Positions 56,603 through 64,000 of a stretch of 64,000 nt of DNA are shown one piece after another; the first letter of the stretch is position 1, and each line of letters starts with the position of its first letter. Source of the stretch: DTLC01 sp964555645 (GTDB taxonomy: Bacteria; Verrucomicrobiota; Verrucomicrobiia; Limisphaerales; DTLC01); the NCBI GenBank assembly GCA_964555645.1, contig CAZKTA010000002.1, positions 234,050-298,049 on the forward strand, in the 5' to 3' direction. Under the pieces are notes generated by a model. That model did not search any database. It was not told the DNA's origin and saw only the letters and a list, made by a program, of their open reading frames with translations. A program made the translations under genes and the position numbers.

Positions 56603-57310
56603 ATGCAGCTCTCACAATTAAGGCGTGAATACGGACTAGGTGCGTTACGTCAGACTGATTTGGATCCAGACCCGGTTGCGCAGTTTAACAAGTGGTTCAA
56701 GCAGGCTGAGCGGAGCCGAGGCGGCGGTTGGTTCCGCAGCGTCGGAATAGCGCTGTACAAACTCGCTCAGGCCATTATCGGGCGTGTACCCGAAGAGGTC
56801 AACGCAATGGTCCTTGCCACTGCAGACAAAAACGGCCGGCCTTCAGCGCGCTATGTGCTGCTCAAAGGCGTGGATAATCGTGGTTTCATATTTTTTACTA
56901 ACTACGACAGCCGCAAAGGCCGTGACTTGGCCGATAATCCCGAAGCTGCGTTGGTATTCTACTGGCCCGAGCTGGAACGACAGGTGTGTATTTATGGAAA
57001 AGCAACGAAATTGCCACGCGAAGAATCCGAGGCTTACTTCAGAACACGTCCAAAGGGCAGCCGGATCGCCGCTTGGGCTTCACCGCAAAGCCAAGTCATT
57101 CCTAACCGGTTGGCTCTGGAGCAAAAATGGGCAGAGTTCGCTGCAAAGTTCGAAGGCGCAGACATACCATTACCGCCCAATTGGGGCGGTTATGTGCTTG
57201 CACCGCAAGAGGTTGATTTTTGGCAGGGGCGAGCTAACCGACTCCACGACCGCTTTCGTTACACTAAAACTGCAGAAAACACATGGCAAATCCAGCGTTT
57301 AGCGCCCTAG
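56603..57310 (+). CDS. pdxH: pyridoxamine 5'-phosphate oxidase
   Basis: This FMN enzyme makes pyridoxal 5'-phosphate. NAMVLATADKNGRPSARYVLLKG and FFTNYDSRKGRDLADNPEAAL (split in reading) are the FMN- and substrate-binding signatures. RIAAWASPQSQ and the C-terminal VDFWQGRANRLHDRFRYT are also typical. Between the first helix and the core is an extra stretch at about residues 40-62 (GGWFRSVGIALYKLAQAIIG) with a hydrophobic helix that ordinary PdxH lacks. Start ATG 56603. Stands alone, upstream of rpoD. Confidence 0.9.
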   Translation: MQLSQLRREYGLGALRQTDLDPDPVAQFNKWFKQAERSRGGGWFRSVGIALYKLAQAIIGRVPEEVNAMVLATADKNGRPSARYVLLKGVDNRGFIFFTNYDSRKGRDLADNPEAALVFYWPELERQVCIYGKATKLPREESEAYFRTRPKGSRIAAWASPQSQVIPNRLALEQKWAEFAAKFEGADIPLPPNWGGYVLAPQEVDFWQGRANRLHDRFRYTKTAENTWQIQRLAP

Positions 57311-57362
57311 CGGTTGCGTCACAACCACGGGGTTCGAGTTAGAATTTAGTGAATTTATGCAC

Positions 57363-57390
57363 TTGAAATTCTGAAACAACGCTGTAACAT
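57363..57390 (+). promoter_or_regulatory. candidate promoter upstream of rpoD
   Basis: TTGAAA (57363-57368), then 16 bases, then TAACAT (57385-57390), in the 245-base interval before the rpoD start. The match to a sigma-70 consensus is fair, but no start site is known and AT-rich matches arise by chance. Confidence 0.3.
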
Positions 57391-57557
57391 TAGTGTCTAA
57401 TCGTTCGTTGGACTCGACCTTTCGCATTTGGATGGAGCGCATAAGCGGCCGGGAACTTAGTTTAAAATCCCAAATCCGCCGAGGCCAATATGCGCATGTC
57501 GAGTATTTTTGAACTTAATTGTACGGCTGCGGATTTGTCTTGGGTTTGTTTATTCGG

Positions 57558-59456
57558 ATGGGAAAAACTAAAACATCAAAACGTAGTAATCGAAGTCGGA
57601 CTCAAAAAGCAACCCGACAACCGGAATTGTCTGTTCAAAGCAGTCCTTCGGCTCCAAAGCGAAGACGGTTGTTTCTTAACGTGGCGTCGCGCCGCAAACT
57701 GCGCGCACAGGCTGAGCTTGCGCGCGCCGCCAAACAAGAAACAACTGCCGGCCACAGATCAGCTAGACCCGGCAGGCCGCACACCCGAGAAACGCACAGA
57801 CCCCTTTCTGAAGCCTTCCGGCCGCCCAGCCGCGCCGATGTCAATGAAACGCTGAAAGAGTTGATCGCCTTAGCCAGAGAAAATGGCTATCTGACATACG
57901 ACGATATAAACGACATTTTGCCAGATTCGCTCACCCCGGACGATCTCGATGAGATTTATACCAAACTGCGCAACCTTGACATCGATGTGGTTGATCGGTC
58001 GGAAATAAACCGGTTCAAACAGCAACCCGAGGCCGAGGAAGACGAAGACACCAGACTCGATTACTTGGATGACCCAGTCCGGATGTACATGAACCAGATG
58101 GGCAAGGTGCCGCTTCTGACCCGGGAACAGGAGGTCGAGATCTGCAAGCGCATCGAACAAGCCGAGCTCGAAATGAAACGAATCATTTACAGCTTCGGCT
58201 TTTGCGCGAAGGAACATATTGCAATTGCCGAAAAACTTCTTGCTGAACCTCCAAAAGAACGTTTTGACCGCGTCATTGTTGACAAAAAAATTCCAAGCCG
58301 CGAAAAACATTTGCGCGACCTGCGCAAGTTGATCAAGAAAGTCAGGTTGCTTGATCAAAAAGTTGACCTCAAATACGCAGCGCTACAAAAGGCACCCGAA
58401 CCACAACGCGCCCAACTGCTCAATGAATTCAAAAAACTCGACGCGAAATTGCAGGAGACGTTCCCGAAGTTTTACTACAAACAAAAGATTCTTGAGGAAA
58501 TGATTGTCGTGGCACAAAATATCCACGACTCGTTTGCAAACAGCCTCAAGCACATTGCTGAGCTTGAGGTTATGCAACCATCACCTGACAGAGACCAACA
58601 AATTCAGGCCGAAAAAAGCAAGCTCCAGTCGCTCGAGTTGCTTGTAAGAATGCCGTGTGCTGAGTATCAGAAAGCTTTTGCCGACCTAAAACGCGCCGCA
58701 GAAGAAGCCCACAAAGCAAAAACTCATATGGCCGAGGCCAACCTCCGGCTAGTGGTATCAGTGGCAAAGAAATACACCAACCGCGGCCAGTCTTTCCTTG
58801 ACCTGATCCAAGAAGGCAACATCGGCCTAATGAAAGGCGTTGAGAAATTCGAGTATCGGCGCGGCTATAAATTCTCTACTTACGCTATCTGGTGGATCCG
58901 CCAGGCAATAACACGCTCCATTGCAGACCAAGCCAGAACGATCCGCATACCGGTACACATGATTGAGATCATGAACAAACTCTGGCGTGCGCAAAACCAG
59001 CTCACACAGGAGCTTGGCCGCGAGCCTACACCTGAAGAACTGGCCGATGAACTGCACATGCCGGTCGAGCGCATTACATCACTGCTGCGCATGGCACAGC
59101 AGCCAATCTCAATGCACGCGCCCGTCGGCGATGAAGGCGACGTTTGCTTCGGGGATTTCATCGAGGATAAAAGCGCCGAAAACCCATCCGACATGACAAG
59201 CTACAGCCTGCTGCGAAGCACGCTTATTGAAGTGCTCAAGACACTTACAGAACGCGAGCGCCGGATCTTGGAAATGCGGTTTGGCCTCATTGATGGGTAC
59301 CAATACACACTGGAAGAAATCGGCAAACAGTACAAGGTCACCCGCGAACGCATCCGGCAAATCGAAGCCAAGGCACTCCGTAAACTGCGCCACCCCACCC
59401 GCGCCCGCCTGTTACAGGGGTTCCTTGAAACCGAACCTGCACCGGTCGAAACGTGA
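57558..59456 (+). CDS. rpoD: RNA polymerase primary sigma factor
   Basis: The housekeeping sigma-70 subunit, about 632 residues. A Lys- and Arg-rich N-terminal tail is followed by region 1.1 (LIALARENGYLTYDDINDILPD), region 1.2 (DPVRMYMNQMGKVPLLTREQEVEICKRI, split in reading), a long non-conserved helical block, region 2 (NLRLVVSVAKKYTNRGQSFLDLIQEGNIGLMKGV, with YAIWWIRQAITR), region 3 and region 4 (EIGKQYKVTRERIRQIEAKALRKLRHP, split in reading). The start is the ATG at 57558. A TTG at 57519 is in frame. Its helix-turn-helix is complete, so it should recognise ordinary -35 elements. Confidence 0.96.
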   Translation: MGKTKTSKRSNRSRTQKATRQPELSVQSSPSAPKRRRLFLNVASRRKLRAQAELARAAKQETTAGHRSARPGRPHTRETHRPLSEAFRPPSRADVNETLKELIALARENGYLTYDDINDILPDSLTPDDLDEIYTKLRNLDIDVVDRSEINRFKQQPEAEEDEDTRLDYLDDPVRMYMNQMGKVPLLTREQEVEICKRIEQAELEMKRIIYSFGFCAKEHIAIAEKLLAEPPKERFDRVIVDKKIPSREKHLRDLRKLIKKVRLLDQKVDLKYAALQKAPEPQRAQLLNEFKKLDAKLQETFPKFYYKQKILEEMIVVAQNIHDSFANSLKHIAELEVMQPSPDRDQQIQAEKSKLQSLELLVRMPCAEYQKAFADLKRAAEEAHKAKTHMAEANLRLVVSVAKKYTNRGQSFLDLIQEGNIGLMKGVEKFEYRRGYKFSTYAIWWIRQAITRSIADQARTIRIPVHMIEIMNKLWRAQNQLTQELGREPTPEELADELHMPVERITSLLRMAQQPISMHAPVGDEGDVCFGDFIEDKSAENPSDMTSYSLLRSTLIEVLKTLTERERRILEMRFGLIDGYQYTLEEIGKQYKVTRERIRQIEAKALRKLRHPTRARLLQGFLETEPAPVET

Positions 59457-59495
59457 GAAACTGTCTACTTTGCCTCTGTTTCAAAAACAGTCCAT

Positions 59496-59858
59496 ATGCC
59501 TCAAATAATGCAAAACTTAAAATCGACAGCTGCAATTGCGCTTGCAGCATTTTTAATCGGCTGTGCGGCTAAACCACAGCAAACAATATGGGCGGATCGA
59601 GTCGGGAAAACTACTTATAAGGACGTGTTAGGCGAGCTTGGCCCACCAGACCGCACATGGCCTATCTCAGGAGGCGGGTTCGTCGCCGAATGGGTAACGC
59701 GCAGGCCTACTCGTTCCGCTTTCGGTACCGGACCTGCAGCACAACCAAGCCCTGTAACCGCTCCTGCGACCGACAGGTTCGGACCTCGCGAGCGTGTTTT
59801 GCGACTGTCTTTTGATCAAGACGGCAAGCTCATTGAAGGGCGCGAAACGACCCGGTGA
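59496..59858 (+). CDS. small lipoprotein (hypothetical)
   Basis: 120 residues with a lipoprotein signal: basic start, hydrophobic TAAIALAAFLIGC, so Cys23 is the lipidation site. The segment KTTYKDVLGELGPPDRTWPISGGGFVAEW, in which a short helix with a GPP-D turn is followed by a beta strand, recalls small outer-membrane lipoproteins of the SmpA/BamE kind (split in reading). I can name no family. It follows rpoD by 40 bases on the same strand and may share its transcript. Cell-envelope location is inferred from the lipobox. Confidence 0.65.
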   Translation: MPQIMQNLKSTAAIALAAFLIGCAAKPQQTIWADRVGKTTYKDVLGELGPPDRTWPISGGGFVAEWVTRRPTRSAFGTGPAAQPSPVTAPATDRFGPRERVLRLSFDQDGKLIEGRETTR

Positions 59859-59944
59859 AACCACTTTCGCCAGCAGCGCAAACGGCAAGGCTAAACAGTA
59901 GTCCGAGATTTCAGAGTAACAATCTGCGCGCTCTGGTGCGCGGC

Positions 59945-61486
59945 CTAATCTGGAGCAGCTTCAGCTTGGCTTGCCAACCCGCCCTGCGCGCCTATTTCAG
60001 TTTTGCAACCCAGCTCGAGCCGGCGCTTTAAAAAGCCTGGCAGATCCCGTCGGCCAGCGCGTTTGTAATCCTCAGCCAGCGCAGCAGCAGCTTCATCCGG
60101 GTCAAGATGCAGCTCAACTGTCAAATACTCGAACAACAACTGGACTAACCGCACTAAGGAGATACTGTCAGTACGTTGGGTGCGCTCATACAGCCAGTCA
60201 CTCCAACGCATAAATGCCCGAAATGGCGAGCCTGCCCGCGCCCAAATCATGGGTGCTGTCCGTACAAAATTACCGCTGTTCCAAATTAATTCCCAGTACC
60301 GCGCAAACCGGCGTACACGCTGTACAGTGCCAAAGTCCACCGTCCTATTTTGCAGTATCTCATAAGGCGGGTTCGGGTTGTACACCATCTGCCACTCCGT
60401 GTCATGCCGTGCAATCGGGGCACCACGCAACCGCTTCAGTATGCCAAGCTGAATCTCGTGCGGCCGCAGCTCGACAAGTTCATCAAAGCCATCGGCAAAA
60501 CTCTCCAAGGTCTCACCCGGCAACCCGAAAACCAAGTCTGCATGCAGCAATACACCGGTTCGTTCGCGCAGAAAACGTAGGTTTTTCTTCAGCTTCCGGA
60601 AATCTTGATGCCGGCCAATACGAGCGGCCACTTCAGGATTGAATGTTTGGATGCCGACCTCGAACCTGAGTGTGCCCGCAGGGAATCGAGCCGTAAACTC
60701 AAGGAACTCATCTTGGAGCCGGTCCGGCACAATTTCGAAGTGAAACATAGACCCAGGCTGACATCGCTCATGCAAAAACCGAAGCACTCTCAGGCTCCGC
60801 TCCAACTCCAAATTGAATGTGCGATCAACAAATTTGAACCGAGCTGCCCCGCGATCAAGTAGTCTCTGCATCTCCGCAATAAACCTTTCAAGCGGCACAT
60901 AGCGCACCCGCCTGTCGAGTGAGGATAGACAAAACTCGCATCCGAACGGGCACCCGCGCGACGTCTCGACGTAAATCGTTCGGTGCGCGATGTCCTCAGC
61001 AGAGTAATATTCATACGGCATGGCAAGCTCGGACAAATCGGGTGGCTCAGCAACCATTATCTTCTGCAGACCTGCTTTCGTAGCTGAACCTGTCCCTGCG
61101 GCAAGTAATGCATGGCACAATTGGCCAAATGCAACGTCTGCTTCGCCAGTCACCACAAAGTCGGCTAGCGCGACAATCTGCTGCTGATTTGTTTCGTGGC
61201 TTACCTCTGGCCCGCCTATGACAATCATTAGGTCTGGGCGCAGCCGTTTCAACACAGCCACAAGCTCGGTCGTTTGCGTCACATTCCAAATGTAAACCCC
61301 TAGCCCAACTATCCGGGGTTTATGCGCCAGAATCGCCTCTGCAATCTCAAGCGTGCGCTTGTTGATGTCTGACTCAACTATGCAGGCGCGTTCCTTCAGT
61401 GCACCCAAGTTCGCAAAAAGATAGCGCAGGCCAAATGCAGTATGGATGTATTTGGCATTCAGTGTGCCTAAAACAATATCCGCCAT
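59945..61486 (-). CDS. B12-binding radical SAM protein with DUF4080
   Basis: 513 residues. The N-terminal part is a cobalamin-binding Rossmann fold (GLGVYIWNVTQTTELVAVLKRLRP ... VIGGPEVSHET). The radical SAM motif C179-x3-C183-x2-C186 lies in TSRGCPFGCEFC. The SAM barrel runs to about residue 350 (LHADLVFGLPGETLESFADG), and the C-terminal helical part resembles DUF4080. The B12 loop lacks an obvious DxHxxG motif, so cobalamin may be bound without a His ligand. The reaction is unknown. Start ATG 61486. The neighbour, an alcohol dehydrogenase gene, is on the same strand 62 bases upstream. Confidence 0.87.
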   Translation of the reverse strand: MADIVLGTLNAKYIHTAFGLRYLFANLGALKERACIVESDINKRTLEIAEAILAHKPRIVGLGVYIWNVTQTTELVAVLKRLRPDLMIVIGGPEVSHETNQQQIVALADFVVTGEADVAFGQLCHALLAAGTGSATKAGLQKIMVAEPPDLSELAMPYEYYSAEDIAHRTIYVETSRGCPFGCEFCLSSLDRRVRYVPLERFIAEMQRLLDRGAARFKFVDRTFNLELERSLRVLRFLHERCQPGSMFHFEIVPDRLQDEFLEFTARFPAGTLRFEVGIQTFNPEVAARIGRHQDFRKLKKNLRFLRERTGVLLHADLVFGLPGETLESFADGFDELVELRPHEIQLGILKRLRGAPIARHDTEWQMVYNPNPPYEILQNRTVDFGTVQRVRRFARYWELIWNSGNFVRTAPMIWARAGSPFRAFMRWSDWLYERTQRTDSISLVRLVQLLFEYLTVELHLDPDEAAAALAEDYKRAGRRDLPGFLKRRLELGCKTEIGAQGGLASQAEAAPD

Positions 61487-61547
61487 TTCGCAGGAACCTT
61501 ACTCGGCAACACAACCATTCGCAACGCAGGCAAATGTGCAAAAGGTT

Positions 61548-62552
61548 TCAGCAGGACGCATTTTCCGGCACAACGCACAGCACTGCTGCACCACGCAATT
61601 TGCCCGCCCGTAGCTTTGCCAAAGCATTATTCGCGTCCTCGAGCGCAAACTTTTCCACTGCTACGCTTACCTGGGTTTTGCTCACCAAGGCAAAAAATTC
61701 CTCCCCATCTGCGCGCGTCAGGTTTGCTATAGACTCGATCCGCCGCTCATGCCAGAGAAACTGGTATGGGAAAGCTGGAATATCCGTCATGTAAATTCCG
61801 CCACAAACCACTGTACCACCCCTGCGAACCGACTTGAGCGCATTCACAACCAGCGCACCTACAGGCGCAAAAATTATTGCTGCATCCAACTGCACCGGAG
61901 CTGGATGCGTCGAGTCGCCTGACCACACAACGCCCAAGCTACGCGCAAACTGTTGGGCTGCCACATCACCCGGGCGCGTGAAAGCATAAATCTCGCGTCC
62001 CTGCGCGCGCGCAATTTGGGTCAGTATATGTGCGGCGGCACCAAACCCGTATATGCCAAGTCGCTTTGCGTCGGCCGTCCTTCGCAACGCACGATATCCA
62101 ATAAGCCCAGCACAAAGCAACGGCGCAGCTTCAACATGCGAATAGCACAGTGGAACTTTGAAACAATACCTTTGGTCGGCGATAACGTACTCGGCATACC
62201 CACCATCGAGTGTGTAACCAATAAATTTGGCGTGTTCGCAAAGATTCTCATGCCCACTGCGACAGTCTTCACATTGACCGCATGTCCACCCCAACCACGG
62301 CACACCAACGCGGTCTCCGGCCTTGAACAGGTCAACACCCGCCCCGGTCCCAACTACAATTCCAACAATCTCGTGTCCAGGCACAAGTGGCAGCTTCGGA
62401 TTCGGCAGTTCACCATCCACAACATGCAGGTCAGTCCGACACACTGCGCATGCCAAGACACGCACCAGCAATTGCCCGTGCCCCGGCTCAGGTAATGCAA
62501 CATCACCTAGCCGGAGTGTTTCACCGGGTCGTTCAAGCACCATCGCGCGCAC
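61548..62552 (-). CDS. zinc-dependent alcohol dehydrogenase-family protein
   Basis: About 334 residues of the medium-chain dehydrogenase/reductase fold. Catalytic zinc ligands lie in ACAVCRTDLHVV (Cys) and PGHEIVG (His, Glu). The structural zinc lobe GWTCGQCEDCRSGHENLC has all four Cys. The coenzyme loop is IYGFGAAAHILTQIA, a GxGxxx pattern of the adh-2 type subfamily. The preferred start is the GTG at 62552, MRAMVLERPGET, which matches relatives. TTG at 62564 adds four residues. The substrate is a primary alcohol or aldehyde of unknown kind. Confidence 0.85.
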   Translation of the reverse strand: MRAMVLERPGETLRLGDVALPEPGHGQLLVRVLACAVCRTDLHVVDGELPNPKLPLVPGHEIVGIVVGTGAGVDLFKAGDRVGVPWLGWTCGQCEDCRSGHENLCEHAKFIGYTLDGGYAEYVIADQRYCFKVPLCYSHVEAAPLLCAGLIGYRALRRTADAKRLGIYGFGAAAHILTQIARAQGREIYAFTRPGDVAAQQFARSLGVVWSGDSTHPAPVQLDAAIIFAPVGALVVNALKSVRRGGTVVCGGIYMTDIPAFPYQFLWHERRIESIANLTRADGEEFFALVSKTQVSVAVEKFALEDANNALAKLRAGKLRGAAVLCVVPENASC

Positions 62553-62761
62553 GGCACAATTCAAACGTTCAAGCTCACTAGGTCAAGCTCAGCTTGGGTA
62601 AATATGGCCCTGCAATATTCAACGGGACAAATCGAACCTGTCCTGTAAGCAAAATTACGGAAACCAAAATACGCCACATCCCTAAGTTGCAGAAAATCGC
62701 GCAGTTCCTATCATAGGCGCGTTAGCATAGCGGAATTTAATTGCAGCCCTAGTATGTCCCT

Positions 62762-63367
62762 ATGTGGAACCCCTATTGCAAACTACAATTCGGCGCCGAA
62801 CCGAGTCGGAAAAGGGTTGTTCGGAAGAAATCGGCGGTATTGTCTTGCCACGGCACACACCGCTCACTCGACCATATCCAGCGCATCAGTTGTGCGCTGT
62901 TGCTTAGCCTCGCAAGCTATATTGTAGCACGACACTGCGTTGTTGAATCAGTAAAGGTCGTGGGCACAAGTATGCAGCCAACCTTGATTGACTCCGGGCG
63001 GTACCTTGTCAACAAACTTGTGTATTTGTTCAGAGCACCACGTGTGGGCGATATTGTGGTCATACGCGATCCAATTGACGGATTACTGTCCGTCAAACGC
63101 GTGATTGCCACGCCAGGTGACTCAATCGGATTCATAAACGAGCACGTAATACTGAACGGCGTGAAACTGAAAGAACCGTATTTACAACGCCACCCAAAAA
63201 CTGCCTCTAAGGCTGCACTGAACACCGAAACACCAACAGAGGTCAGATTCCATCTCTGCAGGCCAAACGAATTTTTCGTGCTCGGCGATAACCGTGCATG
63301 CAGCGTTGACAGCCGCGACTACGGCCCCATACGACGCGAAGACATACTCGGCATGGTGATCTACTGA
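62762..63367 (+). CDS. lepB: signal peptidase I
   Basis: This membrane serine protease removes signal peptides from exported proteins. One N-terminal transmembrane helix (SCALLLSLASYIVARH) precedes the catalytic dyad, S70 in GTSMQPTL and K112 in LSVKRVIATPGD. The C-terminal GDNRACSVDSRDYGPI is the conserved box. At 201 residues it is the shorter Gram-positive-like type. The N-terminal 40 residues before the helix are basic and unusually long, so a later start is possible. It would serve the many exported proteins of this window. Confidence 0.92.
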   Translation: MWNPYCKLQFGAEPSRKRVVRKKSAVLSCHGTHRSLDHIQRISCALLLSLASYIVARHCVVESVKVVGTSMQPTLIDSGRYLVNKLVYLFRAPRVGDIVVIRDPIDGLLSVKRVIATPGDSIGFINEHVILNGVKLKEPYLQRHPKTASKAALNTETPTEVRFHLCRPNEFFVLGDNRACSVDSRDYGPIRREDILGMVIY

Positions 63368-64000
63368 GCTCAGCACACAGCACATCGGTTCGTGCGCTGT
63401 GCTTTAGCATACTGAAACTCATTCACCAAACCGACCATTGTACTGCTTATTCAGGATGCTTAGTCCGCCGAGCAAACTCCGGCATGAAGACGGCGTTTAA
63501 CACGGGGCGCGCCATTCTAACCCGGCTAACATAAGCTTGTTACGTACACGCGCTCGTCAAGATGCGGTCTAGTTATGAACCGACGTCAATTAGCAACTGC
63601 GCCTGTCAAAACACATACTAACAGGACCAACGCAGGTGGTTAACCCACATTTCCCCAGTCGCAACTGCAATATGCCGCCGGCCTGTTGCGGGCAATTCAT
63701 CGCTTTATTCAGCCAAACACAGAAAGAAAATTTTCTCGTACTGCATAGAACAACTCCACGAATTATGCAGCGGTTTGTTACACTAATGGCTGCGTTTCTG
63801 AGGGAACTTGGATGGCCTTCGGGACACACCGCCACATCTACTACGGAAATGCTCTAGCCTTCCTGTTTTTGGCAGAACGCAAAATTTTGCGAATGTACAG
63901 CCGTGTTTTGGCAATCATGCCAAACACACATGTTCACTGGTGCCACACACGCAGCCGGGCGCGTAGCCGCTGGAGCAGCCACGCCAAACACCTCTGTATA
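63368..64000. other. 633-base end region without a recognised gene
   Basis: Apart from the hairpin after lepB, I see two palindromic structures: CGCAAAATTTTGCG at 63878-63891, and a stem of about ten base pairs at 63903-63927 around ATCA with a single bulged T. A 73-codon frame from 63636 has no recognisable content. No tRNA or rRNA signature was seen. Confidence 0.4.
63372..63403 (+). terminator. possible terminator hairpin after lepB
   Basis: The arms AGCACACAGCAC (63372-63383) and GTGCGCTGTGCT (63392-63403) pair except for two central mismatches, over the loop ATCGGTTC, and are followed by TT. It starts 4 bases after the lepB stop codon. The short T stretch makes intrinsic termination uncertain. 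Confidence 0.35.

Noticed and set aside
63636..63857. 73-codon plus-strand frame near the window end
   Set aside because: No recognisable motif or ribosome-binding site.
1..64000. CRISPR array, tRNA, rRNA, transposon or integrase
   Set aside because: I looked for regularly spaced repeats, the T-loop signature of tRNA, rRNA landmarks and transposase motifs and saw none. A program such as tRNAscan-SE would be the decisive check.

Overview
The window looks like a chromosomal segment of a verrucomicrobial bacterium (Verrucomicrobiota, probably Limisphaerales/Pedosphaera-like). This is inferred from protein style, because there is no rRNA in the window. The supporting signs are a prepilin-type exported protein starting with GFTLIELLVVIAIIAIL, a PEP-CTERM protein, LamG and Ig-like secreted proteins, autotransporter-associated beta-strand repeats without a beta-barrel, a subtilase with a verrucomicrobial DWWE calcium-repeat tail, a GH106 rhamnosidase, and a 33-residue bS22/mS38-like ribosomal peptide. 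No tRNA, rRNA, CRISPR array, integrase or transposase was seen.

Left part (1-24.5 kb): mostly housekeeping genes, scattered rather than in classical operons. They are a TPR lipoprotein, the bS22-like peptide, hisG, purN with a tiny basic ORF behind it, lysS, superoxide dismutase, hisH, adk, two GNAT-type proteins, a secreted alpha/beta hydrolase, a tandem kinase-like/pseudokinase protein, hemD, batD-batE, three consecutive CNNM/CorC-type membrane proteins, a carotenoid-biosynthesis membrane protein, fmt and nadA.

Middle part (25-51.3 kb): an accessory region rich in exported proteins. It holds a subtilase with a PA insert, a metallo-beta-lactamase-fold protein, a hot-dog thioesterase, a tandem alpha/beta hydrolase, a frameshifted LamG protein, a Tat-exported Gfo/Idh/MocA oxidoreductase, a DUF2905 protein, an isolated nuoA, folB overlapping a HAD phosphatase gene, a GH106 rhamnosidase, a 1,182-residue toroid/beta-strand-repeat protein, and then the prepilin-type, PEP-CTERM and LamG/Ig genes. 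Each of these last three is preceded by the same palindrome (arms CTATCACCC and GGGTGATAG, centre RATC), which suggests a small regulon. Four secreted proteins in this part share a C-terminal module ending in FY-x-[VL]-x-x-P or close to it.

Right part (50.3-64 kb): a uroporphyrinogen-decarboxylase-like methyltransferase, an M2 (ACE-like) peptidase, an OPT transporter, leuD, pdxH with an unusual insertion, rpoD, a small lipoprotein, a B12-binding radical SAM/DUF4080 protein, a zinc alcohol dehydrogenase and signal peptidase I.

The strongest candidates for something undescribed are the three-site palindrome regulon, the tandem kinase/pseudokinase protein and the shared C-terminal module. All functional calls come from reading motifs; no database search was possible.
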